A stretch of DNA of 64,000 bases from Muribaculaceae bacterium (GCA_022510425.1 JAFLTO010000010.1:48509-112508); one strand, 5' to 3'. Counted from the first letter of the stretch, positions 1 through 9,484 are shown. Translations and numbers: made by a program. The notes: generated by a model from the letters alone, not told the origin.

Positions 1-5
1 ATAAA

Positions 6-1148
6 TTATTTTTCATTCTTATTAAAAACATATAATAGGTTATAAATCTCCAAGTGCTTTTGAGCTACTGCATTAACATCATACTCTTTTACTGCAATCT
101 GACGTGACTTAATCCCCATTTTCTTTCGTTTGTCGGGATTATTAATCAATTTTCGCAAAGCCTTGGCTATTTCTCCAGGAGAATGAGGATTAACAAGGTA
201 CCCATTCTTTTTATTATCCACAGTGTCACGACAACCCACTGAATCTGTGGTAACCAAGGGTAATCCACAGGCCGATGCCTCTATGAGAGATTTGGGCACT
301 CCTTCCCTATAAAAACTCGGGAAACACATTATATCGCTTTGAGACAAAAGTTCCGGGATATCATTCCTATGTCCAAGCCATTTTATGTAGGAACCATCGG
401 TCAATGACTCCATGTCTTCCTTTGACAATGCGTTGGGATTATTTGACAAGTCTCCACAAAGCAGAAATTCTATTTTCCCTTCATATTCAGGACGAAGAAT
501 CTCAGCGGCTGCAACCAAATCCTCTACTCCTTTTTCTCTCAACATCCTGGCTGTGAAGATTATTTTTAAAGGATCATTATGTTTCTCTTCTCCAGGAACA
601 TATTGTTTTAAATCGACGCCGGAACCTTTAATGAAAAATCGGAAACACTTGTTGGCTATACCATTATCCATAAAAAGCTTTTCGTCATCATGATTTTGGA
701 ATATCACAGCTGCATTTTTACGTCTCATACCCACTTTAAGCATCTGCTGGATACCTTTGGAGATAATTTCATTTTTCTCCTCGCCGAAGAGAGTGCCCAA
801 ACCACTGACAGCAAACAAAACTCCTTTTGTCTTAATCATTTTAGCAGCCAATCCTCCCCACATCATATTTTTCAAGCCCACTAAGTGAATTATGGCATCC
901 GGATTTTTTTTGAATAGATCCATAAGGAATTTTAAGAGCCTCAGCTCATCTTTAGGATTCATTCCGGTGGGATTGATTGGCAATTCCAGATATTTAAATC
1001 CCATTCCTTCTATTTCCTTTCTACGCCCGGTGTTTTTAGTCACTAATGTCACATCCCAACCCTTCTCACGGGCTAACAATGCAATATGTGTGCGATGAGA
1101 TAGAAAAAATCTATCCTCATTGATTATCAATAAAAGCTTCTTTGACAA
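6..1148 (-). CDS. GT4-family glycosyltransferase of a polysaccharide locus
   Basis: A 380-residue protein with the two-Rossmann-domain layout of GT-B retaining glycosyltransferases. The N-terminus (KLLLIINEDRFFLSHR) resembles the acceptor-binding half of PglA/WcaL-like enzymes. The C-terminal half carries EGVPKSLIEASACGLPLVTT, which matches the family's E-x7-E donor-binding motif. The likely role is transfer of one sugar from a nucleotide donor to a lipid-linked glycan on the cytoplasmic face of the inner membrane. It lies 57 bp downstream of an acetyltransferase gene on the same strand, so the two are probably co-transcribed. Donor and acceptor cannot be read from sequence. The polysaccharide cluster may continue to the left of the window. 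Confidence 0.88.
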   Translation of the reverse strand: MSKKLLLIINEDRFFLSHRTHIALLAREKGWDVTLVTKNTGRRKEIEGMGFKYLELPINPTGMNPKDELRLLKFLMDLFKKNPDAIIHLVGLKNMMWGGLAAKMIKTKGVLFAVSGLGTLFGEEKNEIISKGIQQMLKVGMRRKNAAVIFQNHDDEKLFMDNGIANKCFRFFIKGSGVDLKQYVPGEEKHNDPLKIIFTARMLREKGVEDLVAAAEILRPEYEGKIEFLLCGDLSNNPNALSKEDMESLTDGSYIKWLGHRNDIPELLSQSDIMCFPSFYREGVPKSLIEASACGLPLVTTDSVGCRDTVDNKKNGYLVNPHSPGEIAKALRKLINNPDKRKKMGIKSRQIAVKEYDVNAVAQKHLEIYNLLYVFNKNEK

Positions 1149-1205
1149 AATATATGCGTCTTAAAATAACAAGTAAAGTTAATAAACTTCTTGCATTGAC
1201 AAAAA

Positions 1206-1814
1206 TTAAGATGAGATTTGATCAATAAATCTAATGACTTTAGCCGGGTTACCCGCAGCTATACAATTATCGGGGAGGTCTTTCACAACCACGCTTCCCG
1301 CTCCTATTATAACATTATTACCGATTTTAACATCACCGATAATATTGACATTGGCTCCCAATACAACATTATTACCTATTGTGGCTCTTCTTTCATCTAT
1401 TTGTCCAATGGTGGTGAGATGAATAAAACTGAAATTGTCCCCTATCTCCTTAGCATTGATAATGGTGGAATAAGGATGAGAAAAAACCACTCCTTTCCCT
1501 ATCTTACAATTTGGTGAGATTGTAAAGTAGCGGTCACCCGGACGCCACCATCCAATCAAGGCTGAAATTATGGGACCCACTCGATAATAAAAGAGAGTCC
1601 TGTAATATCGGTCGTTATGAAGAAGATAAACAAGTGCGGAAAAATCGTTCAGATTTATTTTAATTTTCTTTTTTAATTGTTCTACATCGGACATTATCAA
1701 TAAATGATACTTTTTTCGTAAAGCCACAATAAGATGTGGAATATACAATAAAATAAATAAATAAGCCTTTAATAACTTCAAGAAATCCCTGAGGCTCTTT
1801 TTATTGATTCCCAT
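1206..1814 (-). CDS. serine acetyltransferase-like hexapeptide acyltransferase
   Basis: A 202-residue protein whose second half is a left-handed beta-helix of hexapeptide repeats (IGNNVVLGANVNIIGDVKIG) ending in the typical AAGNPAKVIRF cap. A His-containing segment (FSHPYSTIINA) sits where CysE-type enzymes place active-site residues. A hydrophobic stretch at residues 14-32 suggests membrane association or a helical N-terminal domain. Next to glycosyltransferases, this CysE/WcaB-like branch most likely O-acetylates a surface glycan rather than making cysteine. That is inference from context. It lies upstream of the GT4 gene ending at position 6 and is divergent from the GT4 gene starting at 1942. 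Confidence 0.82.
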   Translation of the reverse strand: MGINKKSLRDFLKLLKAYLFILLYIPHLIVALRKKYHLLIMSDVEQLKKKIKINLNDFSALVYLLHNDRYYRTLFYYRVGPIISALIGWWRPGDRYFTISPNCKIGKGVVFSHPYSTIINAKEIGDNFSFIHLTTIGQIDERRATIGNNVVLGANVNIIGDVKIGNNVIIGAGSVVVKDLPDNCIAAGNPAKVIRFIDQISS

Positions 1815-1880
1815 AATTCAAAAGACTGTTTAAGAACTCAAAATTAACTAAATTTGAGCAAATGACATTATAATCTCATT

Positions 1881-1912
1881 TTTGCTAATAAACCGATATT
1901 TTGGTAAATTTG
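1881..1912 (+). promoter_or_regulatory. Bacteroidetes-type promoter for the 1942 glycosyltransferase
   Basis: TTTG at 1881-1884 is followed after 20 bp by TAAATTTG at 1905-1912, a near-perfect match to the Bacteroidetes -33/-7 promoter. Transcription would start near 1919. This excludes the upstream ATG at 1882 as the real start of the downstream gene. Confidence 0.75.
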
Positions 1913-1941
1913 TCTTTACCAATCAAAAATATGGGAAACAT

Positions 1942-2994
1942 ATGAAGATATCCTATATAACTCGACTAAAAAACAAGGAGCAGGTGACTGGAGCTCATTT
2001 CTACGATAATCAACTGATAAAAATTGTAGGAGAAGGCACTTCCCATGAAGTCAAGGATCTTTCTTTCAACATAGGGAAGTGGGACAAAAATCTCGCCATA
2101 GCCCCTTTTCTCTACATTGGGCAAGCAGCAAAAGAAAAAGACACTGACATATTTGTGTTTAACAGTATCTCTTTCATGCGCTTTATGTTCCTTCCTTTCT
2201 TCATAAAATATTTTAAAAAGAAAAAGACTATAGTGATCCATCATCATTTCATGCACCGACAGCTCAAAGGTCTGAGAAGAAAGATTTATAAAACTTTTGA
2301 ATGGAATTTCTTGAAACAGATGGATAAAATTGTGGTTGCAAGTCCTTATGTTTACGACGACCTTAAAAATATTTTTCCAAAAGAGAAATTAATGTTATTT
2401 CAGATTCCCTTTGAAAACAGTCCTTTATATAAGCCTGACCCTATCAAAGGTAATCTTACTTATATGGGCACTATAGAATACAGAAAGGGACTTACTTTTC
2501 TTATTCAAGCATTGATTTTATTGAAAAAAAGAGGTAAAGAATATCCCCTCACAATAATTGGTAAAGTGTTTGAACCAGCTTATTATGAAAGGATAAAACA
2601 AGAGATTGAGAAGAATAATTTGAATGTAAAATTCACCGGTTTCTTATCGAAAGAAGAAAAGGAAAAGATTTTATCCCAGACCGACGTTTTTGTTTTCCCC
2701 TCACTTTTGGAGGGTTATGGAATGGTGCTGGTTGAAGCACAGACATATGGACTTCCCATTGTGTCTTTTGACAATTCCGCTATGCCATATAATGTAAAAA
2801 ATAATATAAATGGATTTACGGTACCTACCGGAAATGTAGAATTGTTTGCAGACGCTATTGAAAAGACCATTGAAGATCGTGAGCTTAGGAACAGGTTGTC
2901 AATCGGAGCCTTAGAAAATCTGAAATCTCAAAATACTTTTCCTCAATTTGAAAAAGAAATTATAGAGGAATTCAATGATTTAAAATTTGGATAA
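1942..2994 (+). CDS. GT4-family glycosyltransferase, isolated on the plus strand
   Basis: A 350-residue GT-B enzyme starting MKISYITRLKN. The C-terminal donor half holds YMGTIEYRKGL and EGYGMVLVEAQTYGLPIVSF, the latter carrying the E-x7-E motif of GT4 enzymes. The frame is open from 1882, but those 20 codons overlap the promoter, so the ATG at 1942 is taken as start. It is the only plus-strand gene in the first 5 kb, lies between minus-strand acetyltransferase and flippase genes, and has its own promoter. It probably adds one sugar to the repeat unit. The specificity is unknown. Confidence 0.87.
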   Translation: MKISYITRLKNKEQVTGAHFYDNQLIKIVGEGTSHEVKDLSFNIGKWDKNLAIAPFLYIGQAAKEKDTDIFVFNSISFMRFMFLPFFIKYFKKKKTIVIHHHFMHRQLKGLRRKIYKTFEWNFLKQMDKIVVASPYVYDDLKNIFPKEKLMLFQIPFENSPLYKPDPIKGNLTYMGTIEYRKGLTFLIQALILLKKRGKEYPLTIIGKVFEPAYYERIKQEIEKNNLNVKFTGFLSKEEKEKILSQTDVFVFPSLLEGYGMVLVEAQTYGLPIVSFDNSAMPYNVKNNINGFTVPTGNVELFADAIEKTIEDRELRNRLSIGALENLKSQNTFPQFEKEIIEEFNDLKFG

Positions 2995-3010
2995 AAAAGT
3001 TTTTAACCCG

Positions 3011-4468
3011 TCAGGCCCGGGACATATTGGGTTTCTTAAAAAATTTTGAAAATTTATTGGTTATCTGCTGTAGGAAGGGATTTTTAAATACAAAGTATTG
3101 TACAATAATGGTATAGATACCTGTAATTACTCCACTTACAATTAAATCACACCAATAATTTATATTTAAATTAAAGTATAAAATTGTTAGCAACAGTGCT
3201 AATGGGATATAAGCCACTAAGGATTGCAACAATTTGGAAGCTGGGAATTTTCCTTTGATGATTTTATTAAGAGCTATTTGAGATAAAATTAATATTGTAG
3301 CCTCAGACGCTACCCAAGCTATGGCTGATCCCACGCTCATTAGTTTTGGTACCAATATAATGTTTAAAGCTACACTCACCGAGGCTCCTATGGAGGCATT
3401 GATCATTATGGTCTTATCTTCCTTTAGAGGCATTAAACCTTGGATCACAGTGATCTGAGAGAGGCCTATAATCAACATCATCGGCATGACTATTCTCATG
3501 GGAGTTATGGCTCCTTCATATCCGGGTCCGGAAATTAATAAAATTATATCCGGAGCATAGACTATGGTGAAAATGATTACAGGAATTGAAAATGCAAACA
3601 ATAAATTTGTTGATTTTTGTAGAAGTCCCTTAAATTCATCATGTTTATTCTGAGCCAAAAGTGAGCTCATACGGGGGACTATAACACTGGTGACGCCTGT
3701 GAAGAATGCAAGAAGAATAGAATATAATTTAATAGCAGTAGTGTAATAACCTACTTGGGTGTCGTTGGTTGAAAATCCCAAATACACTACAGTGAAGGAT
3801 GTGCATAATGAAGTGACTACAAAATAGATGCCGATAATGAAGAAAGGTTTTATTAGAACCTTCAGATTGATGCCCTTGAAACTGAATTTGACAAACTTAC
3901 GTGAATGAACAGTATTTATAATTGCATTGACAGCCACCATCAAGACAGTGAGAAGATAATAGGTGGTGTAGTCATTTGCAGATTGTATGAAAATGAATAT
4001 AGATATCACATACAGACACTTTACAAAAATAGTTCTATATGTGATATATTTAAAGTCTTCCAATCCTTTATAAAACCATTCGATAAGCATAAAATTTCCG
4101 ACGAGCCTTATGGCACCATACCACATCATCTGCTGGTTTTCTCTTAATGTGGGTATGGTGTAGGTGCAACAGACAAGTACCCCAAGCACCACAAAAGTAG
4201 AAATGGCATTTAATGTGAATAGTGAGCTGAAAGAGTTGGTCAAGGAGATTCCCCTGGCTCGGTCTGCAGCCATTTGACGATTGCCCATCAGATTTATTCC
4301 CATCATAGAGACAAGAATAAAATAGTTGATGATATTGTCGATAAAATTACAAAGACCAATATTGGTTACACCTAATACACGGGAAACATAGGGATAGACC
4401 AACAACGGGAAAACATAATTCGACGTCGTCAGGATTGAAATAAAAAATACATTCTTTTTAAGACCCAT
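3011..4468 (-). CDS. Wzx-type polysaccharide flippase (MOP superfamily)
   Basis: A highly hydrophobic protein of 485 residues with about 12-14 predicted membrane helices. It begins MGLKKN and continues SNYVFPLLVYPYVSRVLG, the N-terminal signature of Wzx/RfbX flippases, which move undecaprenyl-linked repeat units to the periplasmic face. The frame extends eight codons further up to a TTG at 4492 that overlaps the preceding gene. The ATG at 4468, just after that gene's stop, is preferred. The only flippase in the window, it should serve the neighbouring glycosyltransferases. No polymerase (Wzy) was recognised nearby, which may mean it lies outside the window. Confidence 0.88.
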   Translation of the reverse strand: MGLKKNVFFISILTTSNYVFPLLVYPYVSRVLGVTNIGLCNFIDNIINYFILVSMMGINLMGNRQMAADRARGISLTNSFSSLFTLNAISTFVVLGVLVCCTYTIPTLRENQQMMWYGAIRLVGNFMLIEWFYKGLEDFKYITYRTIFVKCLYVISIFIFIQSANDYTTYYLLTVLMVAVNAIINTVHSRKFVKFSFKGINLKVLIKPFFIIGIYFVVTSLCTSFTVVYLGFSTNDTQVGYYTTAIKLYSILLAFFTGVTSVIVPRMSSLLAQNKHDEFKGLLQKSTNLLFAFSIPVIIFTIVYAPDIILLISGPGYEGAITPMRIVMPMMLIIGLSQITVIQGLMPLKEDKTIMINASIGASVSVALNIILVPKLMSVGSAIAWVASEATILILSQIALNKIIKGKFPASKLLQSLVAYIPLALLLTILYFNLNINYWCDLIVSGVITGIYTIIVQYFVFKNPFLQQITNKFSKFFKKPNMSRA

Positions 4469-4472
4469 TCTA

Positions 4473-5180
4473 TTATGGTGTGGTGTAATCAATTACATCA
4501 TCATTTATATCACGATAGTAGCCGGTATGCTTCACTTTAATACCTGCCCCCGAATATATTAACGAATAAGGCTCACATTCTATTTTCTTGTTCACTAAAG
4601 TATTTGCAGCTACAGTGCATCTGCTTGGTATTTCAGTATTTTTATAAAACTTACTAAAAGATCCTACCCATACTTCGTCTCCAAACTTGATTTTTCCAAA
4701 TCCTTTAGCATGTTTTGTGCCGTCTTCAGATTTAAGCGAATGAAAATCAGTGTCGCATAAAAATGACTCCCATCCAAATCTTGCTGTATGCCCTATGGTT
4801 ATTTCATGATAACAAACCAACTTCATTCCATATGAATTCTTGAAATCATCTCCTAATGTAAGTTTGCCATATTTTCCTATTGAAAGACCGGCATTTGCTC
4901 CTATCCCAGCCTTTCCTTGAAAAATTATAGTGCCTTTATTCTCTAAAACTATCCCCTTCCCTTTATAAATTGAAATAATAGGAAATCCAAGGCGTATCAT
5001 TCCGGTTTTTATGGGGCCTTCTATTATATATTTCCCCTTACCTATCACTTTTGCATGATATAAAATAATGGGAAGCTTTAGAGCCTGTTTGAAGGGTAGA
5101 TGTTTTAAATTAAAATATATGGAATAGGGCAAAGAATAAAGGATTTTTCCAATGCCTTTTAATTTTGTAAAAGAACTCAT
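4473..5180 (-). CDS. hexapeptide-repeat acyltransferase
   Basis: A 235-residue protein with left-handed beta-helix repeats over roughly residues 60-215 (GKAGIGANAGLSIGKYGKL, FGDEVWVGSFSKFYKNTEI). It belongs to the maltose O-acetyltransferase/WbbJ-like group found in capsule and O-antigen loci. It should transfer an acetyl or similar acyl group to a sugar of the glycan. It is the first gene of a minus-strand pair, with the flippase start only a few bases after its stop. The N-terminal 60 residues are basic and hydrophobic, possibly contacting the membrane. The substrate is unknown. Confidence 0.75.
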   Translation of the reverse strand: MSSFTKLKGIGKILYSLPYSIYFNLKHLPFKQALKLPIILYHAKVIGKGKYIIEGPIKTGMIRLGFPIISIYKGKGIVLENKGTIIFQGKAGIGANAGLSIGKYGKLTLGDDFKNSYGMKLVCYHEITIGHTARFGWESFLCDTDFHSLKSEDGTKHAKGFGKIKFGDEVWVGSFSKFYKNTEIPSRCTVAANTLVNKKIECEPYSLIYSGAGIKVKHTGYYRDINDDVIDYTTP

Positions 5181-5233
5181 CGGATTTTTTTATTAATAGT
5201 TCTATTTTTATAACAAAAAAAAACGGAATTAAT

Positions 5234-5241
5234 TATATTTG
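5234..5241 (+). promoter_or_regulatory. -7 box of the esterase gene
   Basis: TATATTTG matches the Bacteroidetes -7 consensus and lies 29 bp before the esterase ATG. The T-rich stretch at 5205-5209 is a poor -33 element at slightly too long a distance, so strength is uncertain. Confidence 0.5.
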
Positions 5242-5270
5242 CGATATCAATTAACCAACCTCATCCTTTC

Positions 5271-6149
5271 ATGATACTAAGATTTAAACTTATATTCCTA
5301 GGAGTTCTTTTTTTTAATATGTTTTTACTGTCAAGTTGTGACACTGATGAGCCTATTCCTAATCTTGATGTAGATGATTATCTCAACAATTCTTCGGGGT
5401 TTGATGACTCCGACGATGAAAATTCGGGGTTATGTTCTATTTTATTAAGTGACTGTGAGAGCTATGACAGTGTTAACGATAGAATTTGGTATTATAATGT
5501 GATTTTACCACCCGGTTATTCGGAAGAAAATGAATATCCTGTGCTTTATCTGCTTCATGGACGTTGGCTTGGCCACGGCTTTTGGGTAGATAAATTAGAA
5601 ATATGTGAAACAATCGATCCCTATTATAAAAACAATCTATTTGATGTGATAGTAGTGATGCCGGAAGGTTGGGATACCTATTACCTTGATGATTATCATA
5701 GCGGTATTAAATATGAATCCTATTTTTGGAATGATTTTGTACCCCTCATAGAAAATAATTATCCAATAAAGAAGGATTACAATTCAAGATATATCGGGGG
5801 TATTTCAATGGGTGGATATGGGGCTGCTTATTATACCTTTAAATATGGGATGTTTTCATTCTGTTATAGTGCCAGCAGTCCTTTCGATGGAAATGGCAAT
5901 CCTTTAAGCCCTCCTGTCTATGATTTTATAGATCTTGAGACTGACGAGTTCCCAAATTTTATTATAGATATCGGTATGGAGGATTTTTTAAGAGAAGTCA
6001 ATATAGATGCTAATTTGATTCTTGCTTCTTTTGGTATTCCTCATGAATTTATAATCCGTAAGGGAGGTCATGATGCAGTTTTTTGGAAAGGATCTCTTCA
6101 AATCTTATTCGATCGTTTGTCATCTTTTATTGCTCAAAATAAAGATTAG
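5271..6149 (+). CDS. alpha/beta-hydrolase esterase lipoprotein (esterase D/feruloyl-esterase type)
   Basis: A 292-residue protein with a lipoprotein signal (hydrophobic run ending LLSSC, lipid cysteine near residue 23), then an acidic linker and an alpha/beta-hydrolase domain. Visible motifs are YPVLYLLHG (oxyanion region), GGISMGGYGA with the nucleophile serine in G-x-S-x-G, and KGGHDAVFW near the C-terminus supplying the catalytic histidine. This is the putative esterase (PF00756) family, which removes acyl groups from carbohydrates. Lying inside a polysaccharide cluster that also encodes acyltransferases, it could de-esterify the surface glycan or dietary xylans. The export route points to the outer membrane or periplasm. 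The exact substrate is not deducible. Confidence 0.82.
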   Translation: MILRFKLIFLGVLFFNMFLLSSCDTDEPIPNLDVDDYLNNSSGFDDSDDENSGLCSILLSDCESYDSVNDRIWYYNVILPPGYSEENEYPVLYLLHGRWLGHGFWVDKLEICETIDPYYKNNLFDVIVVMPEGWDTYYLDDYHSGIKYESYFWNDFVPLIENNYPIKKDYNSRYIGGISMGGYGAAYYTFKYGMFSFCYSASSPFDGNGNPLSPPVYDFIDLETDEFPNFIIDIGMEDFLREVNIDANLILASFGIPHEFIIRKGGHDAVFWKGSLQILFDRLSSFIAQNKD

Positions 6150-6172
6150 GAGCAGGTATTTAGAAATATAAA

Positions 6173-6212
6173 GACACCGAACTGAAATTAGCTCGGTGTC
6201 TAAGTAATCTTT
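6173..6212. terminator. bidirectional terminator between esterase and aldolase
   Basis: GACACCGA (6173-6180) pairs with TCGGTGTC (6193-6200), and the stem can be lengthened by AG/CT pairs. A T-rich stretch follows at 6209-6213. The hairpin separates the converging esterase and aldolase genes. Confidence 0.65.
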
Positions 6213-6267
6213 TTCGCTTATTCCGGGCCGGATAACCGGCTATTAAATTTTTCCTATATTTACTTTA

Positions 6268-7272
6268 TTAGTCAGCTGCCTTGCCGTCGCTTCCAAGCAC
6301 GTTGATGATCTTATGCTTGTAGAGTTTTTCCATCTCGTCGCGAGCCGGGCCCAGATATTTCCTTGGATCGAATTCAGCAGGATTGTCGTTGAATGCCTTA
6401 CGGATAGCGGCTGTCATAGCAAGACGGCTGTCGGAATCGATGTTGATCTTTGATACATCCATTTTTGCTGCCTTGCGGAGCTCTTCTTCGGGAATGCCGA
6501 TTGCATCAGGCAATTTACCACCGTTTTCTGCAATAATCTTTACATATTCCTGGGGCACTGATGAAGAACCGTGGAGAACGATCGGGAAACCGGGAAGTTT
6601 CTCTTCAACTTTTTCAAGCACGTCGAATGCCAATGGAGGAGGAACCAATAGACCTGTCTTCGGATCACGGGTGCATTGTTCTGGTGTGAACTTATAAGCA
6701 CCGTGAGAAGTACCGATGGAAATAGCAAGACTGTCTACTCCTGTTCTTGTTACAAAATCTACCACTTCTTCAGGATCAGTGTAAGTGTGATGGTCGGAGC
6801 TTACTTCATCTTCCACACCGGCGAGAACACCGAGTTCACCTTCCACTGTGACATCATATTTGTGGGCATAGTCCACTACCTTCTTAGTAAGAGCTACATT
6901 CTCTTCATAAGGGAGATGGCTGCCATCAATCATAACTGATGAGAAACCATTGTCGATGCAATCTTTGCAGAGTTCGAAACTGTCACCATGGTCAAGGTGA
7001 AGAACTATCTGCGGATGTTCCCAACCTAAAGATTTAGCATATTCCACAGCTCCTTGAGCCATATAGCGTAGAAGAATAGGGTTAGCATAATTGCGGGCAC
7101 CTTTTGATACTTGGAGTATCACAGGGCTCTTTGTGTCAGCCGCAGCTTTGATTATAGCCTGGAGCTGCTCCATGTTGTTGAAGTTGAATGCCGGGATTGC
7201 ATAACCTCCGTGCACTGCCTTGGCAAACATTTCCTTGGTGTTGACAAGACCTAATTTCTTATAATCTACCAT
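6268..7272 (-). CDS. fba: class II fructose-1,6-bisphosphate aldolase
   Basis: A 334-residue zinc-dependent aldolase. VLHLDHGDSFE (Asp94 and His95) gives the catalytic aspartate and a zinc ligand, GSHLPYEENV follows, and HGSSSVP contributes another ligand and phosphate-binding residues. It splits fructose-1,6-bisphosphate into glyceraldehyde-3-phosphate and DHAP in glycolysis and runs in reverse for gluconeogenesis. The length and lack of internal gaps fit the longer class II subgroup. It sits as a single gene within the polysaccharide region, with its own promoter and a terminator hairpin shared with the esterase. Confidence 0.95.
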   Translation of the reverse strand: MVDYKKLGLVNTKEMFAKAVHGGYAIPAFNFNNMEQLQAIIKAAADTKSPVILQVSKGARNYANPILLRYMAQGAVEYAKSLGWEHPQIVLHLDHGDSFELCKDCIDNGFSSVMIDGSHLPYEENVALTKKVVDYAHKYDVTVEGELGVLAGVEDEVSSDHHTYTDPEEVVDFVTRTGVDSLAISIGTSHGAYKFTPEQCTRDPKTGLLVPPPLAFDVLEKVEEKLPGFPIVLHGSSSVPQEYVKIIAENGGKLPDAIGIPEEELRKAAKMDVSKINIDSDSRLAMTAAIRKAFNDNPAEFDPRKYLGPARDEMEKLYKHKIINVLGSDGKAAD

Positions 7273-7311
7273 CTTGTTGTGTTTTGTGCGACTCTGCGCG
7301 GTTCATTTATG

Positions 7312-7319
7312 CAAATATA
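7312..7319 (-). promoter_or_regulatory. fba: -7 box of the aldolase gene
   Basis: On the minus strand the bases read TATATTTG, a match to the Bacteroidetes -7 element, 40 bp before the aldolase ATG. A weak ATTG about 20 bp upstream could be the -33 element. Confidence 0.55.
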
Positions 7320-7413
7320 AAAAAATTGCTTTTTATATGCAATTTTTACTTGATTTTTGAATCCACCATCTTCAGCCCCTAAAACATTATCCCTTATTCC
7401 TTATCCTTTATCT

Positions 7414-8322
7414 TTATCTCTTGAAATAGCTTTTGCGTAATTTATAGTAATCTTTTTTCTTTTGATTCCCTATTAATTTTATTCTTGATGTCAGGAAAAG
7501 ATTATATATACCATTACAAATCAAATTCCCTGTCTTCGAAAAGTTGCGTCTATAATAAATTTTTCTGCTCTCTTCGAGAAGTCGGGTTTTAAATTCAGAC
7601 TGGTAGGCTTCCGAACCACTAAATGATTTGCTTTCTAAATGGAGGATTCGTGCAGAAGGCACACTGTAGATTTTAAAGCCGGATTTTCTAATTCTTGCAC
7701 ATAAGTCAGTCTCTTCAAAATACATGAAAAATTCAGGGCTGAAAGAACCGGTTGTTTCCAAAATTGATTTCTTCACCATTAAGTCTGCCCCGGTGATATA
7801 CCCGACTGACACCGGCTTCGACGTAACATTATAGAAATGTTTTGTTTTGCCATATAGTATTTCTTGAGGCTTATTATTGAATAATTCGTTGATTTCCCAT
7901 AAAATACCCGGCAAAAACATCTTATAGGAAAGGGTGGGTTGCTCGTTCTCGTCATATAAATTACCACCACAAGCTCCCACATTTTTATGATTGTCTAAAA
8001 AATCAGATAGGATTTTGATGGCATTATTAAGTAAGAGGGTGTCAGGATTGAGAAAAAATATATTTCTGCCTTTTGCAATCTTTAAGCCTTCATTATTTGC
8101 TCTGCCAAATCCAATATTTTTATTTAATGCGATAAACTTAAATGAAGGAAATAAATTGTCAGGAATAGATTTCTTGATTTTTTCTTCGAAATCCGGTTCC
8201 GAGTCATTGTCTACCACAATGACTTCGTATGTTATTTCCCGGGTTTTTTCAATTATGGATGTAACACAATCGCAAATGAGATTGGCCGTCTTATAATTTA
8301 CTATGATGACACTTACATCCAT
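7414..8322 (-). CDS. GT2-family glycosyltransferase (rhamnosyltransferase-like)
   Basis: A 302-residue GT-A enzyme. The N-terminus DVSVIIVNYKTANLICDCV followed by VVDNDSE is the nucleotide-binding start of GT2 enzymes, and NIGFGRANNEGLKIAKGR plus FLNPDT supplies the DxD-like metal site. FMYFEETDLCARIRKSGF is the acceptor-side motif common in rhamnosyltransferases of the WbbL type. It likely adds a deoxysugar or similar residue to the surface glycan. It lies downstream of the epimerase gene, 47 bp away on the same strand, so the two are probably one transcript. Confidence 0.87.
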   Translation of the reverse strand: MDVSVIIVNYKTANLICDCVTSIIEKTREITYEVIVVDNDSEPDFEEKIKKSIPDNLFPSFKFIALNKNIGFGRANNEGLKIAKGRNIFFLNPDTLLLNNAIKILSDFLDNHKNVGACGGNLYDENEQPTLSYKMFLPGILWEINELFNNKPQEILYGKTKHFYNVTSKPVSVGYITGADLMVKKSILETTGSFSPEFFMYFEETDLCARIRKSGFKIYSVPSARILHLESKSFSGSEAYQSEFKTRLLEESRKIYYRRNFSKTGNLICNGIYNLFLTSRIKLIGNQKKKDYYKLRKSYFKR

Positions 8323-8369
8323 TTTTCAGTTATGAGTGAAAATTGAAGAACAGCCCTGTGTTTTCGGAT

Positions 8370-9422
8370 TTATACGCCGTAGTAAGAACGGAACCAAGCC
8401 ACTGTTTGATGAATACCATCTTTCAGGCTCGTGGATGGAGTGAATCCCGTCACTTCAGACAAAGCAGTTGAATCGGCATATGTGCGATATACGTCTCCTG
8501 GCTGCATGGGTTGCATGTCTTTTTCAGCCTCCCAGCCGATTTCTTCTTCAATTGTGGAAATGTAATCTATAAGCCGGATCGGATTTTGACTACCTATATT
8601 ATAAATTCTATAGGGAGCAGAGGAACATGAGGGATCCATATTGTGGGAATCCCAGTTGCTGTCGGCTTGAGGAATTATATGAATTATTTTGGTGATACCT
8701 GTCACAATGTCTTCTATATATGTGAAATCACGCCACATATCCCCATGGTTAAACACTTTTATCGGGCGTTTATTCATAATGGCATCTATAAAGAGATGCG
8801 GCGACATATCAGGCCGTCCCCAGGGGCCGTAAACTGTGAAGAATCTTAATCCGGTCACCGGTAAGCCGAACACGCATGAATAAGAATGGGCCATCATTTC
8901 ATTGCTTTTTTTAGTGGCCGCATAAAGGCTCACGGGATGTGCCGTGCCGTCTTTTTCCGAGAAGGGGTTCTTTCCGTTCAATCCATAGACACTTGATGAG
9001 GAAGCAAAGACAAGATGTTTTACGCCTGTATTCCTACATCCTTCCAGAATATTGAGAAAACCGTTGATATTATTTTCTATATAAGCTTGAGGATTGGTGA
9101 TGGAATATCTCACTCCGGGCTGTGCCGCCAGATGCACCACGCAGTCAAATTTCTCTTCCTCAAATATTTTCGATAAAGATTTTTTTTCTTTTATATCAGT
9201 GCGTATGAAAGTAAGATTGGACCAGATATCACTCACTACCGGTATATTCCACTCCCTACTTTCATTTCCTATACCGAGCACTTTCAACCTTCCATATTTA
9301 AGGTTAGGGTCATAGTAGTCGTTGATATTGTCAATACCCACGACATCATTATCTTCTTTCACAAGTCGCCCTACAACAGCGGAGCCTATAAAACCGGCTG
9401 CCCCGGTCACTAATATCTTCAT
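8370..9422 (-). CDS. UDP-glucuronate 4-epimerase-like NAD-dependent sugar epimerase
   Basis: A 350-residue extended short-chain dehydrogenase. GAAGFIG (residues 7-13) binds NAD. The catalytic triad is a serine near 143-145, Tyr167 and Lys171 in SLYAATKKSNE. The sequences RYSITNPQAYIENNINGF and FFTVYGPWGRPDM are characteristic of the CapI/LpsL group, which converts UDP-glucuronate to UDP-galacturonate. This suggests the glycan made here contains galacturonic acid, an inference from family. An insert near residues 50-65 (SREWNIP region) is also typical of this subgroup. The gene precedes the GT2 gene. Confidence 0.85.
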   Translation of the reverse strand: MKILVTGAAGFIGSAVVGRLVKEDNDVVGIDNINDYYDPNLKYGRLKVLGIGNESREWNIPVVSDIWSNLTFIRTDIKEKKSLSKIFEEEKFDCVVHLAAQPGVRYSITNPQAYIENNINGFLNILEGCRNTGVKHLVFASSSSVYGLNGKNPFSEKDGTAHPVSLYAATKKSNEMMAHSYSCVFGLPVTGLRFFTVYGPWGRPDMSPHLFIDAIMNKRPIKVFNHGDMWRDFTYIEDIVTGITKIIHIIPQADSNWDSHNMDPSCSSAPYRIYNIGSQNPIRLIDYISTIEEEIGWEAEKDMQPMQPGDVYRTYADSTALSEVTGFTPSTSLKDGIHQTVAWFRSYYGV

Positions 9423-9484
9423 GTCATAGTTACAACTCGCAGAATCGTATCATCTACAATTTTGCGGTTATATTTAATTCAATA

